Shown: positions 33,800-42,416, numbered from the stretch's first letter. The stretch is 64,000 bases of DNA from Crossiella sp. CA-258035 (GCF_030064675.1 NZ_CP116413.1:529001-593000); one strand, 5' to 3'. The notes: a model not told the origin generated them from the sequence alone. Translations and numbers: made by a program.

Positions 33800-35257
33800 G
33801 TGGCCAAGACAGGGGTCCCGTCCGGTCTCGACCGGTTCTTCAAGATCTCCGAGCGGGGTTCTTCGGTCAGCAGGGAGGTCCGCGGCGGGCTGGTCACCTT
33901 CGTGACCATGGCCTACATCGTGGTGCTCAACCCGCTGATCCTGGGCAGCTTCTCCGCGGCGGACGCCGGGGCGAAGAAGGACGTGCTCGGCGCGATCCTG
34001 CCGGTGCCGCAGGTGGCCGCGGTGACCGCGCTGGTCGCCGGGGCGATGACCATCCTGTTCGGACTGATCGCGAACTACCCGTTCGCCATCGCCACCGGGC
34101 TCGGCATCAACAGCCTGGTCGCGGTCACCATCGCCCCGCAGGTCACCTGGCCGGAGGCGATGGGCCTGATCGTGGTCAACGGCCTGGTGGTGCTGCTGCT
34201 GGTGGTCACCGGGTTCCGCACCGCGGTGTTCAACTCGGTGCCCGCCCCGCTGAAGGCGGCCATCGCGGTCGGCATCGGCCTGTTCATCTGCCTGATCGGC
34301 CTGGTGGACGCCGGGTTCGTCCGCCGCATCCCGGACGCCGCGGGCACCACCGTGCCGGTCAGCCTGGGCATCGGCGGCTCGATCGCCTCCTGGCCGACGC
34401 TGGTGTTCGTGGTCGGCCTGGTGGGCACCGCGATCCTGGTGGCGCGTAAGGTCCGCGGCGCGATCCTGATCGGCGTGCTGGGCAGCACCGTGCTGGCCAT
34501 CGCGATCGAGGCCCTGGTCAACGCGGGCCCGTCCAAGGGCAGCAACCCGCGCGGCTGGAACCTCGGCTACCCGGCCCTGCCGGAGAGCGTGTTCAGCCTG
34601 CCGGACCTGTCGCTGGTCGGCGAGGTCTCCTTCGGCGCCTGGACCCGGCTGCCCGCGCTGGCCGCCGCGATGCTGGTGTTCACCCTGGTGCTGACCGACT
34701 TCTTCGACACCATCGGCACCATGACCGGGCTTGGCAAGGAAGCCGGGCTGGTGGACAAGGACGGGCAGCTGCCCAACACGAGCAAGGCGCTGTTCGTGGA
34801 CGGGGTGGCCGCGGTCGCCGGTGGCGTCGCCTCCAGCTCCTCCAACACCGTCTACGTCGAGTCCGCGGCCGGTATCGCCGAGGGCGCCCGCACCGGACTG
34901 GCCAACGTGGTCACCGGCCTGCTGTTCCTGGCCGCGATGTTCTTCACCCCGCTGTACCAGGTGATCCCGGTGGAGGCGGCCGCGCCGGCGCTGGTGATCG
35001 TCGGCGCGCTGATGATGACCCAGGTCGTGGACATCGACTTCACCGACTTCACCGTGGCCCTGCCGGCCTTCCTGACCATCGTGGTGATGCCGTTCACCTA
35101 CTCCATCGCCAACGGGATCGGCGCGGGCTTCGTCAGCTACGTGGCGCTGAAGGCGGCCACCGGCAAGGCCCGCGAGATCCACCCGCTGATGTGGGTGGTC
35201 GCGGTGGCCTTCCTGCTCTACTTCGGCATCGGTCCGCTGCGCGCGCTTTTCCTCTAG
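33800..35257 (+). CDS. NCS2-family purine permease (guanine/hypoxanthine type)
   Basis: 485 residues from the GTG at 33800, with CAGGGAGGAA upstream. It has about twelve to fourteen transmembrane helices. The AzgA-type signatures are visible: VTFVTMAYIVVLNPLIL, NYPFAIATGLGINSLVAVTIAP, TLVLTDFFDTIGTMTGLGKEAGL and the substrate motif SSSNTVYVESAAGIAEGARTGLANV. Family members import guanine, hypoxanthine or adenine with protons. It is a single gene; regulation may act at the divergent gap it shares with DUF2530. Confidence 0.93.
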   Translation: MAKTGVPSGLDRFFKISERGSSVSREVRGGLVTFVTMAYIVVLNPLILGSFSAADAGAKKDVLGAILPVPQVAAVTALVAGAMTILFGLIANYPFAIATGLGINSLVAVTIAPQVTWPEAMGLIVVNGLVVLLLVVTGFRTAVFNSVPAPLKAAIAVGIGLFICLIGLVDAGFVRRIPDAAGTTVPVSLGIGGSIASWPTLVFVVGLVGTAILVARKVRGAILIGVLGSTVLAIAIEALVNAGPSKGSNPRGWNLGYPALPESVFSLPDLSLVGEVSFGAWTRLPALAAAMLVFTLVLTDFFDTIGTMTGLGKEAGLVDKDGQLPNTSKALFVDGVAAVAGGVASSSSNTVYVESAAGIAEGARTGLANVVTGLLFLAAMFFTPLYQVIPVEAAAPALVIVGALMMTQVVDIDFTDFTVALPAFLTIVVMPFTYSIANGIGAGFVSYVALKAATGKAREIHPLMWVVAVAFLLYFGIGPLRALFL

Positions 35258-35403
35258 AAGCAGGCCGCCAGTCGCGGCTGCCGAACGGCTTCCGCCGCGC
35301 GCACGGCTCCGGCCGCCGAACGGGCGGAGCAGGACGACCCGGTTGACACCCACTGTGGCCAGGGCCACCCTTGGTTGATCAATTCTGGGGTGGCAGCGAC
35401 ATC

Positions 35404-36222
35404 ATGGCGAGCAGACTTCGGCGCACGTTCGAACGGACCGGCCTGTACACGGCAGCCTGCCTGTCCATCGCGGTCGCCGTGGCGGACCTGGCGGGCTGGC
35501 TGGACCTGATCGCGCCGGGCGGGACCATCCAGAAGATCACCCTGCTGGTGCTGGGTTCGATGGCTCTGGTGGTGACGCTGGAGGTCGACGGCTTCGCCAA
35601 GCTCGACGAGATCGACGCCAAGGTGGACGCGGTGCGGCGGGCCGTCGCGCAGGGCTTCGAGCAGGGGCTGGTCGCGGTGCACCCGAACCTGGCCAACGAG
35701 GACTACATCCGCTACGTCGGGCAGGCGCGGCAGGTGACCATCCTGAACACCTGGATCCCCAACCTGCAACGGCTGAAGGGGTCGCTGGGCGAGGCGCTGG
35801 ACCGGCGCGCGGAGGTCCGCATCCTGTTGCTGTACCCGAACTCGATGGTGGCCTCGCTGCGGGACGACGCGCTGCGCGCCCGGGGGAGGTCCAACCCCGA
35901 GTGGAACGTCAGGAGCGGGGTGCGGCACAACCTCGGCGTCCTCAAGGAGCTGGTGACCGAGAAACGCCGCCGGGCCGGCCACCTGAAGGTGAAGGTGTAC
36001 AACTCGCTGCCCTCGGCCGCGGTGTACAAGGCGGACACGCACTACTACGTCAGCGTGTTCCTGCACGGCCAGCTCGCGATCGAGTCACCGCAGCTGGAGA
36101 TCCAGGGCTGCGGCAGCCTGCTCGGGCGGCAGTTCCAGCAGGAGCTGGACACGCTGTGGGAGATCGGCGTGGAGATCGATCCGCTGGACTGGGAACGCGA
36201 TCTCGAACGGAAACGACTGTGA
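35404..36222 (+). CDS. Membrane-anchored protein with phospholipase D-like fold, function unknown
   Basis: 272 residues from the ATG at 35404. Two N-terminal transmembrane helices (~8-30 and ~40-58) precede a linker with coiled-coil character, EIDAKVDAVRRAVAQGFEQ. A cytoplasmic domain follows whose strands VTILNTWIPNLQRLKGSL, AEVRILLLYPNSMVASLRD and HYYVSVFLHGQLAIESPQLEIQG resemble the N- and C-halves of PLD-type folds, but without an HxKxxxxD catalytic motif. It is probably a sensor or binding module rather than an enzyme. Its stop overlaps a possible GTG start of the next gene, so the pair forms an operon. I recognise no named family. Confidence 0.75.
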   Translation: MASRLRRTFERTGLYTAACLSIAVAVADLAGWLDLIAPGGTIQKITLLVLGSMALVVTLEVDGFAKLDEIDAKVDAVRRAVAQGFEQGLVAVHPNLANEDYIRYVGQARQVTILNTWIPNLQRLKGSLGEALDRRAEVRILLLYPNSMVASLRDDALRARGRSNPEWNVRSGVRHNLGVLKELVTEKRRRAGHLKVKVYNSLPSAAVYKADTHYYVSVFLHGQLAIESPQLEIQGCGSLLGRQFQQELDTLWEIGVEIDPLDWERDLERKRL

Positions 36223-36233
36223 CTGGGGCGACG

Positions 36234-36941
36234 ATGACGCATGAACTGGACGAGTTCGAGGACGGCTTGATCGCGCGGTTCCGCGCGCACCCGGTGCTGG
36301 CGAACGTGGCGGGGCTGCCCGAAAGCCGGTTCCACGAGGTGCTGTTGCAGCGGCGGTTCCTGTCGCTGGCCTTCACCCCGGCCTACGACCTCGCGATCGA
36401 CCTGCTGACCGACGAGCGCAGCGTGCGGATCGCCAGGGTGATCCTGCGCGAGGAGTACCCGGGCGAGGACGGGCGCAGCCTGTCCCACCGGGAGGAGATG
36501 AAGGAGGACATCCTCCGGCTCGGGGTGCCGCGCGCCGACCTGGTCGCCAGCAGGCCGACCCGGGCGACCCTGGCGGCGATCACCGCGACCTTCGAGCTGA
36601 TCAGCGAGGCAGGCGCGCGCGAGCACTCGGACGCCGGTCTGCTGACGGTGCTGCGGTTCTGGGGCGAGGTGCTGGTCGCGGTCGAGTACGAGCAGCTGTG
36701 GCAGCGGATCGGGCCGGTGCTGGGCGAGGGGTCGACGTTCTACCTGCCGCACAAGGTGCACGACGCCAAGGTCCGCCCGCTCGCGGACTGCTCGCCGCTG
36801 GCCTCGACCCACTCCGACCAGCTCGGCGTCCAGCTGTGGCAGGCGCTCGGCTCGGCGGCGGAACAGGCCTGCTTCAAGCGCACCGAAGAGGCCATCGTGC
36901 GGATCAAGACCGCCTTCTACGACCAGTTCACGGCGAACTAG
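36234..36941 (+). CDS. Heme-oxygenase-like-fold (iron-containing redox enzyme-like) protein
   Basis: 235 residues from the ATG at 36234; a GTG at 36219 that overlaps the previous stop is an alternative. All-helical, resembling the HO-like diiron oxidase/TenA superfamily: AYDLAIDLLTDERSVRIARVILREEYPGEDG (Glu73/Glu74), SHREEM (His85), FWGEVLVAVEYEQLW (Glu145/Glu151) and FYLPHKVHDAK (His173, Asp177). In the H-x3-D-x2-H pattern expected for the third helix, the last position is Val180, so a ligand may be missing or supplied by another residue such as His193. The reaction is unknown. It is coupled to the PLD-like membrane protein. Confidence 0.75.
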   Translation: MTHELDEFEDGLIARFRAHPVLANVAGLPESRFHEVLLQRRFLSLAFTPAYDLAIDLLTDERSVRIARVILREEYPGEDGRSLSHREEMKEDILRLGVPRADLVASRPTRATLAAITATFELISEAGAREHSDAGLLTVLRFWGEVLVAVEYEQLWQRIGPVLGEGSTFYLPHKVHDAKVRPLADCSPLASTHSDQLGVQLWQALGSAAEQACFKRTEEAIVRIKTAFYDQFTAN

Positions 36942-36958
36942 CGGTCGTGCCCTGGTGG

Positions 36959-39607
36959 TCAGCCCACCGACCACAGCTGGTTCGCGCCGCGGTGCGGCTG
37001 GTAGACCACGACGTCCGCGCCGTTGGCCGGGTTGAAGTTGCCCACATCCGCGGCGAGCCCGTTGTCCGCCGCGCGCAGCACCCGCAGCGCGGGGTGGTAG
37101 GTCCAGCGCTGCCCGTCGCCGCCGCAGGGCTGCACGGTCACCAGGTGCGGGGCGGGCGGGTTGTCCGGGCCGTGGTCCAGGCAGCCGCCGCTGCGCACCT
37201 CGACCCGGCCGTCCGCGCGCTGGGTGAAGCGCTGGGCGTTGGTGCCGTTGCAGTCCCACAGTTGGACCTTGGTGCCCGGCGCGGACGAGCCGCCCGCGAC
37301 GTCCAGGCAGCGGCCGCCGGGCAGGTCGGTGTGCAGCATCGAGTCGGCCAGGCGCGGGCCGCCTGCCGGGGTCCAGGTCTGGTTCGGGCTGCCCCTGGGG
37401 TGCCACAGGCCCAGTTCCGCGCCGCTGTCCTGGCGGTTGCCGAAGACGTCCAGCACCAGGTTGTTCGGCGCGGTGAGGACGCGTTTCGCGGTGTCGTACT
37501 CGAAGACCTGGCCGTCGCCGCCGCAGACCTGGATGGTGACCACCCGGCCGGCGGCGGGGGTGTTGTCGCCGTAGTCGAGGCAGCCGCCGCTGTCCAGCGT
37601 GATCCGGCCGTCGGCGCGCAGGGTGGCCCGCTGCGCGTTGGTGCCGTTGCAGTCCCAGAGCTGCACCTTGGTGCCGGGGACCGAGCGGGCGCCGTCGGCG
37701 TCGATGCAGCGCTCGCCCGGCTGGTCGGTGGTGACCGCCTGCGCGGTGAAGGTGACCCGGCGGGCCGGTGGCGGGTCGAAGCGCACCGGTACTGACACGC
37801 TCGGCGTGCCGGCGGCGGTGAGCAGGAACAGCATGTGGTACCCGGGCAGCACGGCGGCCGAGCTGGCCGGCGCGCGCACCGTCAGCTGACCGTCCACAGT
37901 GGACTCAATGGCGAGCTCGACGTGCCGCTGGGTGGTGTTCACCGCGTGCGTGGCCGCGCTGGGGGAGACCAGCACCGCGCGGGCGGGCGGGGCCTCGCCG
38001 CCGTGGTGCACCTTGAAGGACTGGCCGTACTGGAGCACCTCGGGCGCATGCGTGATGCTCGGCCGGGGGCCGCGGAAGAGGTTGGCCGGCTGGTAGACCT
38101 CGATCGAGCCCAGCAGGTTGTCGTTCTTGTTGGTGTCCCTGGTCATCTGCTGGAACTCGTCCCCGGTGACCAGCACCCGGCCGTCGGCCAGCAGCACCGC
38201 GTTGGAGTGGTAGCCGCGCAGCATCGCCGAGGACGGGCCCAGCTTCCAGGCGCGGGTGGCCGGGTCGTACAGCTCGACCTGGCGGTAGCGCTGGTCGCCG
38301 TCGGCCACCTTGTGCCCGGCGCCGTAGTCGCGCAGCTGGTCGCCGGTCTCGCCGTTGACCGAGAGCACCCCGCCGTCGGGCAGCAGCACCAGGTTGTCGT
38401 TGTTGCGGCTGAACGCGCGGGCGCTGTCCGGCTGCCACTTCCCGGAGGCCGAGTCCAGCCGCAGCGCCTTCGGATCACCGGTGCTGCCGCTGGTCAGCAG
38501 CGCCTGGGTGGGGCCCTGTGCGCCGCCGGGCAGCGGCACCGCGGGGCCGTAGCGGCGGATCAGGCCGTCCGGCCGGTCCGGTAGCCGCCGCACCGACCAG
38601 GAGCTGGTGTCCAGCCGCTGCTGCTGGTCCGCGCCGCGGCCGAGCAGGTAGGTGGAGCCGTCGGCCAGGGTGAGCGCCTGCGGGTAGTCCCAGGTGAACA
38701 CCTGCACCGGCGCGGTCTCACTCGGCAGGTTGGTCGCGTTCCGTTGCGCGACACCGGGAATCGGGGTGTTCCGGGCCGGGAAGATCTCGGTCCTGGCGGT
38801 CAGCCAGCCGTTGTCGTCCTCGCCGGAGACGGTGCCCACCCGGCCGTCCGGGGTGAGGAAGGAGGTCGGGTACCAGCGGCCGACGGACATGTCCTGCTGC
38901 CGGTGCCAGGTCTCGGTCCACGGGTCGAAGGTGAACACCAGCCTGGCCCCGGAGAGCTGCCCGTCCTTGGCCAGGTTGCCGCCGAAGACGGCCAGGTTCC
39001 CGTTGGGCAGGAAGGCCATCCCGGTGCAGAACAGCGGCGCGGGCCTGGCCTGGCCTGACCCGTCCGGCAGGTCCACCACCGGCGGCGGCACGGACTTCCA
39101 CGCGCTCGCGCCGGTGCCGGCCTTCGGGTCCCACAGGTGGGCGCGGCCGCGGTTGCGCGCGCCCACGGTGTAGGTCGGGCTGGTCTCCTCCTGCGGGTTC
39201 TTGGTGACCTCGTCGAAGCTGAAGGAGAGCACCTTGCCGGTGGGCAGCACCGCCACGTGCACCCCGTAGTCCGGTGAGGGCTGGACCGCGCCGCTGGTCT
39301 CGAACCGGCCGACCTCGTGCGCGGGACCCGGTGGCGGCGGGGTCTCCCCGGGCGAGTCGAACCTGGCGTGCGGATCGGCCTTGCGGCCCTCGCGCAGCGC
39401 GCGCTTCCTGGCCTCCAGGTGCTCGCGCGCGTGCCGCTCGCCGAGGACCTTGCGCTCCTGCTCGTACAGGTGCTCCGGCGTCTCCCGGTCCGGGCTGGCG
39501 CCCGGCGGCAGCGTGTGCCCGTGGGTGGCGTGCTGGTGCGGCGGGGCGGCCACGGCCGTCCCCGCGAGTAGTAGGGACAGCAGAACTCCAGGCAGCACTG
39601 CGCGCAC
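36959..39607 (-). CDS. Secreted copper-radical oxidase (galactose oxidase/GlxA-like) with two ricin-B lectin domains
   Basis: 882 residues from the GTG at 39607, which begins exactly at a signal peptide. A Kelch-type oxidase core (~100-610) keeps all galactose oxidase ligands: Cys194 (LFCTG) and Tyr246 (RWYPTS) for the thioether radical, Tyr466 and His467 (RGYHSN) and His554 (THAVNTTQR). This is followed by two ricin-B lectin repeats (~617-750 and ~760-882), each with QLWDCNGTNAQR and GGCLD motifs. Family members oxidise primary alcohols or glycoaldehydes with H2O2 release; GlxA acts in hyphal glycan formation, but no cslA partner is nearby. The lectins imply binding to a polysaccharide. The gene is convergent with the HO-like gene. 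Confidence 0.92.
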   Translation of the reverse strand: MRAVLPGVLLSLLLAGTAVAAPPHQHATHGHTLPPGASPDRETPEHLYEQERKVLGERHAREHLEARKRALREGRKADPHARFDSPGETPPPPGPAHEVGRFETSGAVQPSPDYGVHVAVLPTGKVLSFSFDEVTKNPQEETSPTYTVGARNRGRAHLWDPKAGTGASAWKSVPPPVVDLPDGSGQARPAPLFCTGMAFLPNGNLAVFGGNLAKDGQLSGARLVFTFDPWTETWHRQQDMSVGRWYPTSFLTPDGRVGTVSGEDDNGWLTARTEIFPARNTPIPGVAQRNATNLPSETAPVQVFTWDYPQALTLADGSTYLLGRGADQQQRLDTSSWSVRRLPDRPDGLIRRYGPAVPLPGGAQGPTQALLTSGSTGDPKALRLDSASGKWQPDSARAFSRNNDNLVLLPDGGVLSVNGETGDQLRDYGAGHKVADGDQRYRQVELYDPATRAWKLGPSSAMLRGYHSNAVLLADGRVLVTGDEFQQMTRDTNKNDNLLGSIEVYQPANLFRGPRPSITHAPEVLQYGQSFKVHHGGEAPPARAVLVSPSAATHAVNTTQRHVELAIESTVDGQLTVRAPASSAAVLPGYHMLFLLTAAGTPSVSVPVRFDPPPARRVTFTAQAVTTDQPGERCIDADGARSVPGTKVQLWDCNGTNAQRATLRADGRITLDSGGCLDYGDNTPAAGRVVTIQVCGGDGQVFEYDTAKRVLTAPNNLVLDVFGNRQDSGAELGLWHPRGSPNQTWTPAGGPRLADSMLHTDLPGGRCLDVAGGSSAPGTKVQLWDCNGTNAQRFTQRADGRVEVRSGGCLDHGPDNPPAPHLVTVQPCGGDGQRWTYHPALRVLRAADNGLAADVGNFNPANGADVVVYQPHRGANQLWSVG

Positions 39608-39783
39608 GCCGACCACGCCTTCCGTCACGGTGATGACTGGGCGTGGTCCTTCCCCGGCAGGCAGCCCTGTTTCCATTGACGGCGCAAGCGACTGCCCTGG
39701 ATAGCGCCGAATGGCGGTATCCGGCTGGGTGGCATGGGACAAAAAGCGCAGTCGGGGCGAAAGTCGTTTGGTATGCTAAGGAT

Positions 39784-40215
39784 GTGCCGGAGTTCGAGAC
39801 AGAGCCCACCCTCGCCAGCCGGTTGCGGCTGTCCGTCGTGCGGCTCAACCGCAGGCTCCGCGCGCAGCGCACCGACTCCACCGTCACGCTGACCCAGCTG
39901 TCCGCGCTGTCCTGCCTGTTCAAGTGCGGACCGCTGACCCCGGGTGAGCTGGCGGGCAAGGAAGGCGTGCAGCCGCCCTCGATGACGAGGGTGATCGCCG
40001 CGCTGGAAGACCACGGCTTCGCCACCCGCCGTCCGCATCCCACGGACGGCAGGCAGGCGATCGTGGAGATCAGCGAGCAGGGGCGGGCGTTCATCCGGGC
40101 CGATGTGCGGGCCAGGGAACGCTGGCTGGACAAGCAGTTGGCCGAGCTCGACGACTCGGACCGGGCAGTGCTGGCCCGGGCCGCCGAGATCATAGACAGG
40201 ATGGCGGGGCAGTAA
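39784..40215 (+). CDS. MarR-family regulator (Rv0880-like)
   Basis: 143 residues from the GTG at 39784, the same length as M. tuberculosis Rv0880, which holds the same relative position. The winged helix is LTPGELAGKEGVQPPSMTRVIAALEDHGFATRRPHPTDGRQAIVEIS. A TATGCT -10-like hexamer ends seven bases before the GTG, so the message may be nearly leaderless. It lies three bases before an MFS gene with which it forms an operon, suggesting it regulates that exporter. It is divergent from the oxidase gene. Confidence 0.9.
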   Translation: MPEFETEPTLASRLRLSVVRLNRRLRAQRTDSTVTLTQLSALSCLFKCGPLTPGELAGKEGVQPPSMTRVIAALEDHGFATRRPHPTDGRQAIVEISEQGRAFIRADVRARERWLDKQLAELDDSDRAVLARAAEIIDRMAGQ

Positions 40216-40218
40216 CGG

Positions 40219-41574
40219 GTGACCACCTACGCGGAACGTGAGCCGGAACAGCGTCCGATCGACGACTCAACCCATCCGCGTAGCAGTCCAGCCCCGGTCA
40301 AGCGCCCAGGCATGTTCGCCTCGCTGCGCGCCCGCAACTACCGCTACTTCATCGCGGGCCAGATCGTCTCGCTGATCGGCGTGTGGATGCAGCGGGTCGC
40401 TCAGGACTGGTTGGTCCTGGACCTCTCGCACGGCAACGCGGTCGCGCTCGGCATCGCGATGGCCCTGCAGTTCGCGCCCACCCTGGTGTTCTCGCTGTGG
40501 GCCGGTGTGCTGGCCGACCGGATGGACAAGCGCAAGCTGCTGATCGGCCTGCAGACCGCGATGGGCCTGTGCGCGCTGGTGCTCGGCCTGCTGGCGGTCA
40601 CCGGCGCCGCGCAGCTCTGGCACGTCTACGCGCTCTGCCTGGCGCTGGGCTGCTTCACCGCGGTGGAGACGCCGGTGCGGCAGTCCTTCGTGGTGGAGAT
40701 GGTCGGCAAGGACCAGGTGACCAACGCGGTCGCGCTGAACTCGATGAACTTCAACATGGCCCGGATCACCGGACCGGCCATCGCCGGCGTGCTGATCACG
40801 CTGATCGGCACCGGCTGGGTGTTCCTGCTCAACGCGGCCACCTTCGGCGCGGTGATCCTCGGCCTGGCCCTGATGAACCCGGCCCAGCTGCACCGCAACC
40901 CGCCGGTGCCCAGGGCCAAGGGCCAGCTGCGCGAGGGCCTGCGCTACGTCCGCGGCCGCAAGGACCTGGTCGTGGTGATGGTGCTGGTGTTCTTCGTCAG
41001 CACCTTCGGCCTGAACTTCAGCAGCACGCTGGCGGTGGTGGCGCGCAACGTCTTCGGCCGCGACGCCGACGGCTACGGCCTGCTCTCCACCCTGCTGGCC
41101 GCGGGCACCTTCCTCGGCGCGCTGCTGGCCGCCCGGCGCAGCACCAAGGGCAAGCCCAGGCTGCGGGTGATGATCGGCGGCGCGGCGGTGTTCGGGGTGC
41201 TGGAGATCGTGCTCGGCCTGATGCCCACCTTCACCGCGCTGGGCCTGGTGCTGATCCCCACCGGCATCGCCGTGATGACGTTCACAACCACGGCCAACTC
41301 CACCGTCCAGCTGGCCGTCCGGCCGGACATGCGCGGCCGGGTGATGGGCCTGTACATGCTGGTCTTCCTGGGCGGCACCCCGCTGGGCAGCCCGGTGATG
41401 GGGTGGATCGCGCAGGAGTACGGCGGGCAGATGCCGCTGCTGGTGGGCGGGGTGGTCTCGCTGCTGGCCGCAATCGTCTGCGGAGCCGTTCTCGCAGGTC
41501 GCGGCGGCATCCGCTGGCCGGTCGGCCGCTGGTCACTCTTTCGGGCCAGACGGCGTGGGTTGACCGAGGAGTGA
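40219..41574 (+). CDS. MFS exporter (EntS/drug-efflux-like)
   Basis: 451 residues, starting at the GTG at 40219 three bases after the marR stop. A polar N-terminus precedes twelve transmembrane helices with the motif-A loop LADRMDKRKLLIGLQ between helices 2 and 3 and AARRSTKGKPRLRVM in the middle. The layout resembles enterobactin-exporter-like members of the family. The operon with MarR suggests a drug or metabolite efflux role. An iron box and a candidate small-RNA promoter overlap its 3' end. Confidence 0.9.
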   Translation: MTTYAEREPEQRPIDDSTHPRSSPAPVKRPGMFASLRARNYRYFIAGQIVSLIGVWMQRVAQDWLVLDLSHGNAVALGIAMALQFAPTLVFSLWAGVLADRMDKRKLLIGLQTAMGLCALVLGLLAVTGAAQLWHVYALCLALGCFTAVETPVRQSFVVEMVGKDQVTNAVALNSMNFNMARITGPAIAGVLITLIGTGWVFLLNAATFGAVILGLALMNPAQLHRNPPVPRAKGQLREGLRYVRGRKDLVVVMVLVFFVSTFGLNFSSTLAVVARNVFGRDADGYGLLSTLLAAGTFLGALLAARRSTKGKPRLRVMIGGAAVFGVLEIVLGLMPTFTALGLVLIPTGIAVMTFTTTANSTVQLAVRPDMRGRVMGLYMLVFLGGTPLGSPVMGWIAQEYGGQMPLLVGGVVSLLAAIVCGAVLAGRGGIRWPVGRWSLFRARRRGLTEE

Positions 41575-41590
41575 AGTAAGGCTAACCTAA
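41572..41590. promoter_or_regulatory. Iron-repressor (IdeR/DmdR-type) box
   Basis: Position by position, 16 of 19 bases match the actinobacterial iron box TTAGGTTAGGCTAACCTAA, with the right half GGCTAACCTAA perfect. It overlaps the -10 of a promoter that reads TTGACC (41560-41565), 17 bases, TAACCT (41583-41588). There is no protein gene downstream on this strand. Confidence 0.75.
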
Positions 41591-41594
41591 GTCT

Positions 41595-41680
41595 TGTCCG
41601 CTTCGTGGTGGGAGCGGCAGTCAGTTCGGGAACAGAGTGAGGCCCCGGCTCCGCGAGGAGTCCGGGGCCTCACTCTTTCT
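41595..41680 (+). ncRNA. Candidate iron-regulated small RNA
   Basis: A consensus-like promoter (TTGACC-N17-TAACCT) overlapped by an iron box leads into a stretch of about 45 bases and then a strong 15-bp terminator hairpin (41634-41676). The predicted transcript is about 85 bases and contains no credible gene, only a ten-codon frame. This matches the design of iron-sparing RNAs such as mycobacterial MrsI; the assignment is inferred from the layout alone. Confidence 0.45.
41634..41676. terminator. Strong bidirectional terminator between the MFS gene/sRNA and sodA
   Basis: A perfect 15-bp stem (AGAGTGAGGCCCCGG, 41634-41648, with its complement at 41662-41676), plus an inner CTCC-GCGA-GGAG hairpin, is followed by CTTTCT on the plus strand. 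It serves the plus-strand unit and probably also sodA from the other side. Confidence 0.88.
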
Positions 41681-41731
41681 CGGCGACGTCAACTTGTCGG
41701 AGCATCCACCGCCGAAGCCTGGGTGCCGCGC

Positions 41732-42355
41732 TCAGGGGAGCAGCAGGCCGTTCTTGCCCGCGCGGGCGTCCTCGAAGCGCTTGCCGACCTCGGTCCAGTC
41801 GACGATGTTCCACAGCGCGTTGATGTAGTCGGCCTTCACGTTGCGGTACTGCAGGTAGTAGGCGTGCTCCCACACGTCGAAGACGACCAGGGGGGTGGTG
41901 GCGATGGAGAGGTTGGAGTGGTGGTCCTTGAGCTGCTGGGTGATCAGCCGCTGACCGATCGGGTCCCAGGCCAGCACGCCCCAGCCGGAGCCCTGGATGG
42001 TGGTGGAGACCGCGTTGAGCTGGGCACGCAGCTTGTCGAAGGAGCCGAACTCCTCATCGATCGCGGCGGCCAGTTCGCCGGTGGGCTTGTCGCCGCCGTG
42101 GGGGGAGAGGATCTTCCACCAGACCACGTGCATGGCGTGCCCGGCCAGGTTGAAGGCCAGGGTGTGCTCCAGGCCAACGATCGAGCCGAAGTCGCCCTTG
42201 TCGCGGGCTTCGGCGATCTTGTCCAGGGTGTCGTTGGTGCCCTTGACGTAGGCCGCGTGGTGCTTGGAGTGGTGCAGCTCGTTGATCTCCCCGCTGATCG
42301 CGGGCTCCAGTGCGGAGTAGTCGTAGTCCAGATCGGGCAGGACGTAGGCGCCCAT
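41732..42355 (-). CDS. sodA: Iron/manganese superoxide dismutase
   Basis: 207 residues from the ATG at 42355, with GGGAGG upstream. Cytoplasmic or loosely exported Fe/Mn SOD, closely resembling M. tuberculosis SodA. Ligands are the His of ELHHSKHHAAYV, the His of NLAGHAMHVVWW, and Asp and His of VFDVWEHAYY. The GSGWGVLAWD and DYINALWNIVDW segments are typical. It converts superoxide to peroxide and oxygen. Metal choice cannot be read from sequence. An imperfect Fur-like inverted repeat lies about 40 bases upstream. Confidence 0.95.
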   Translation of the reverse strand: MGAYVLPDLDYDYSALEPAISGEINELHHSKHHAAYVKGTNDTLDKIAEARDKGDFGSIVGLEHTLAFNLAGHAMHVVWWKILSPHGGDKPTGELAAAIDEEFGSFDKLRAQLNAVSTTIQGSGWGVLAWDPIGQRLITQQLKDHHSNLSIATTPLVVFDVWEHAYYLQYRNVKADYINALWNIVDWTEVGKRFEDARAGKNGLLLP

Positions 42356-42395
42356 CGAGAGCCTCCCCATGTGGCAGTCGTTCATGAGAGTGCTG

Positions 42396-42416
42396 TGCAA
42401 CTACAACCTACTTGCA
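42396..42416. promoter_or_regulatory. Fur-family-like operator upstream of sodA
   Basis: TGCAACTA (42396-42403), CAACC and TACTTGCA (42409-42416) form an inverted repeat matching at 7 of 8 positions. TTGCAA half-sites are typical of actinobacterial Fur-family regulators (Nur/FurA/CatR), and SODs are known targets. Confidence 0.45.

Noticed and set aside
33746-35368. Long minus-strand extension of the DUF2530 frame
   Set aside because: It is antisense to the purine permease; DUF2530 alone has the family length and membrane topology.
41608-41640. Ten-codon frame (GTG to TGA) within the candidate small RNA
   Set aside because: It is too short, has no ribosome-binding site, and its stop lies in the terminator stem; not called as a gene, although a leader peptide cannot be ruled out.
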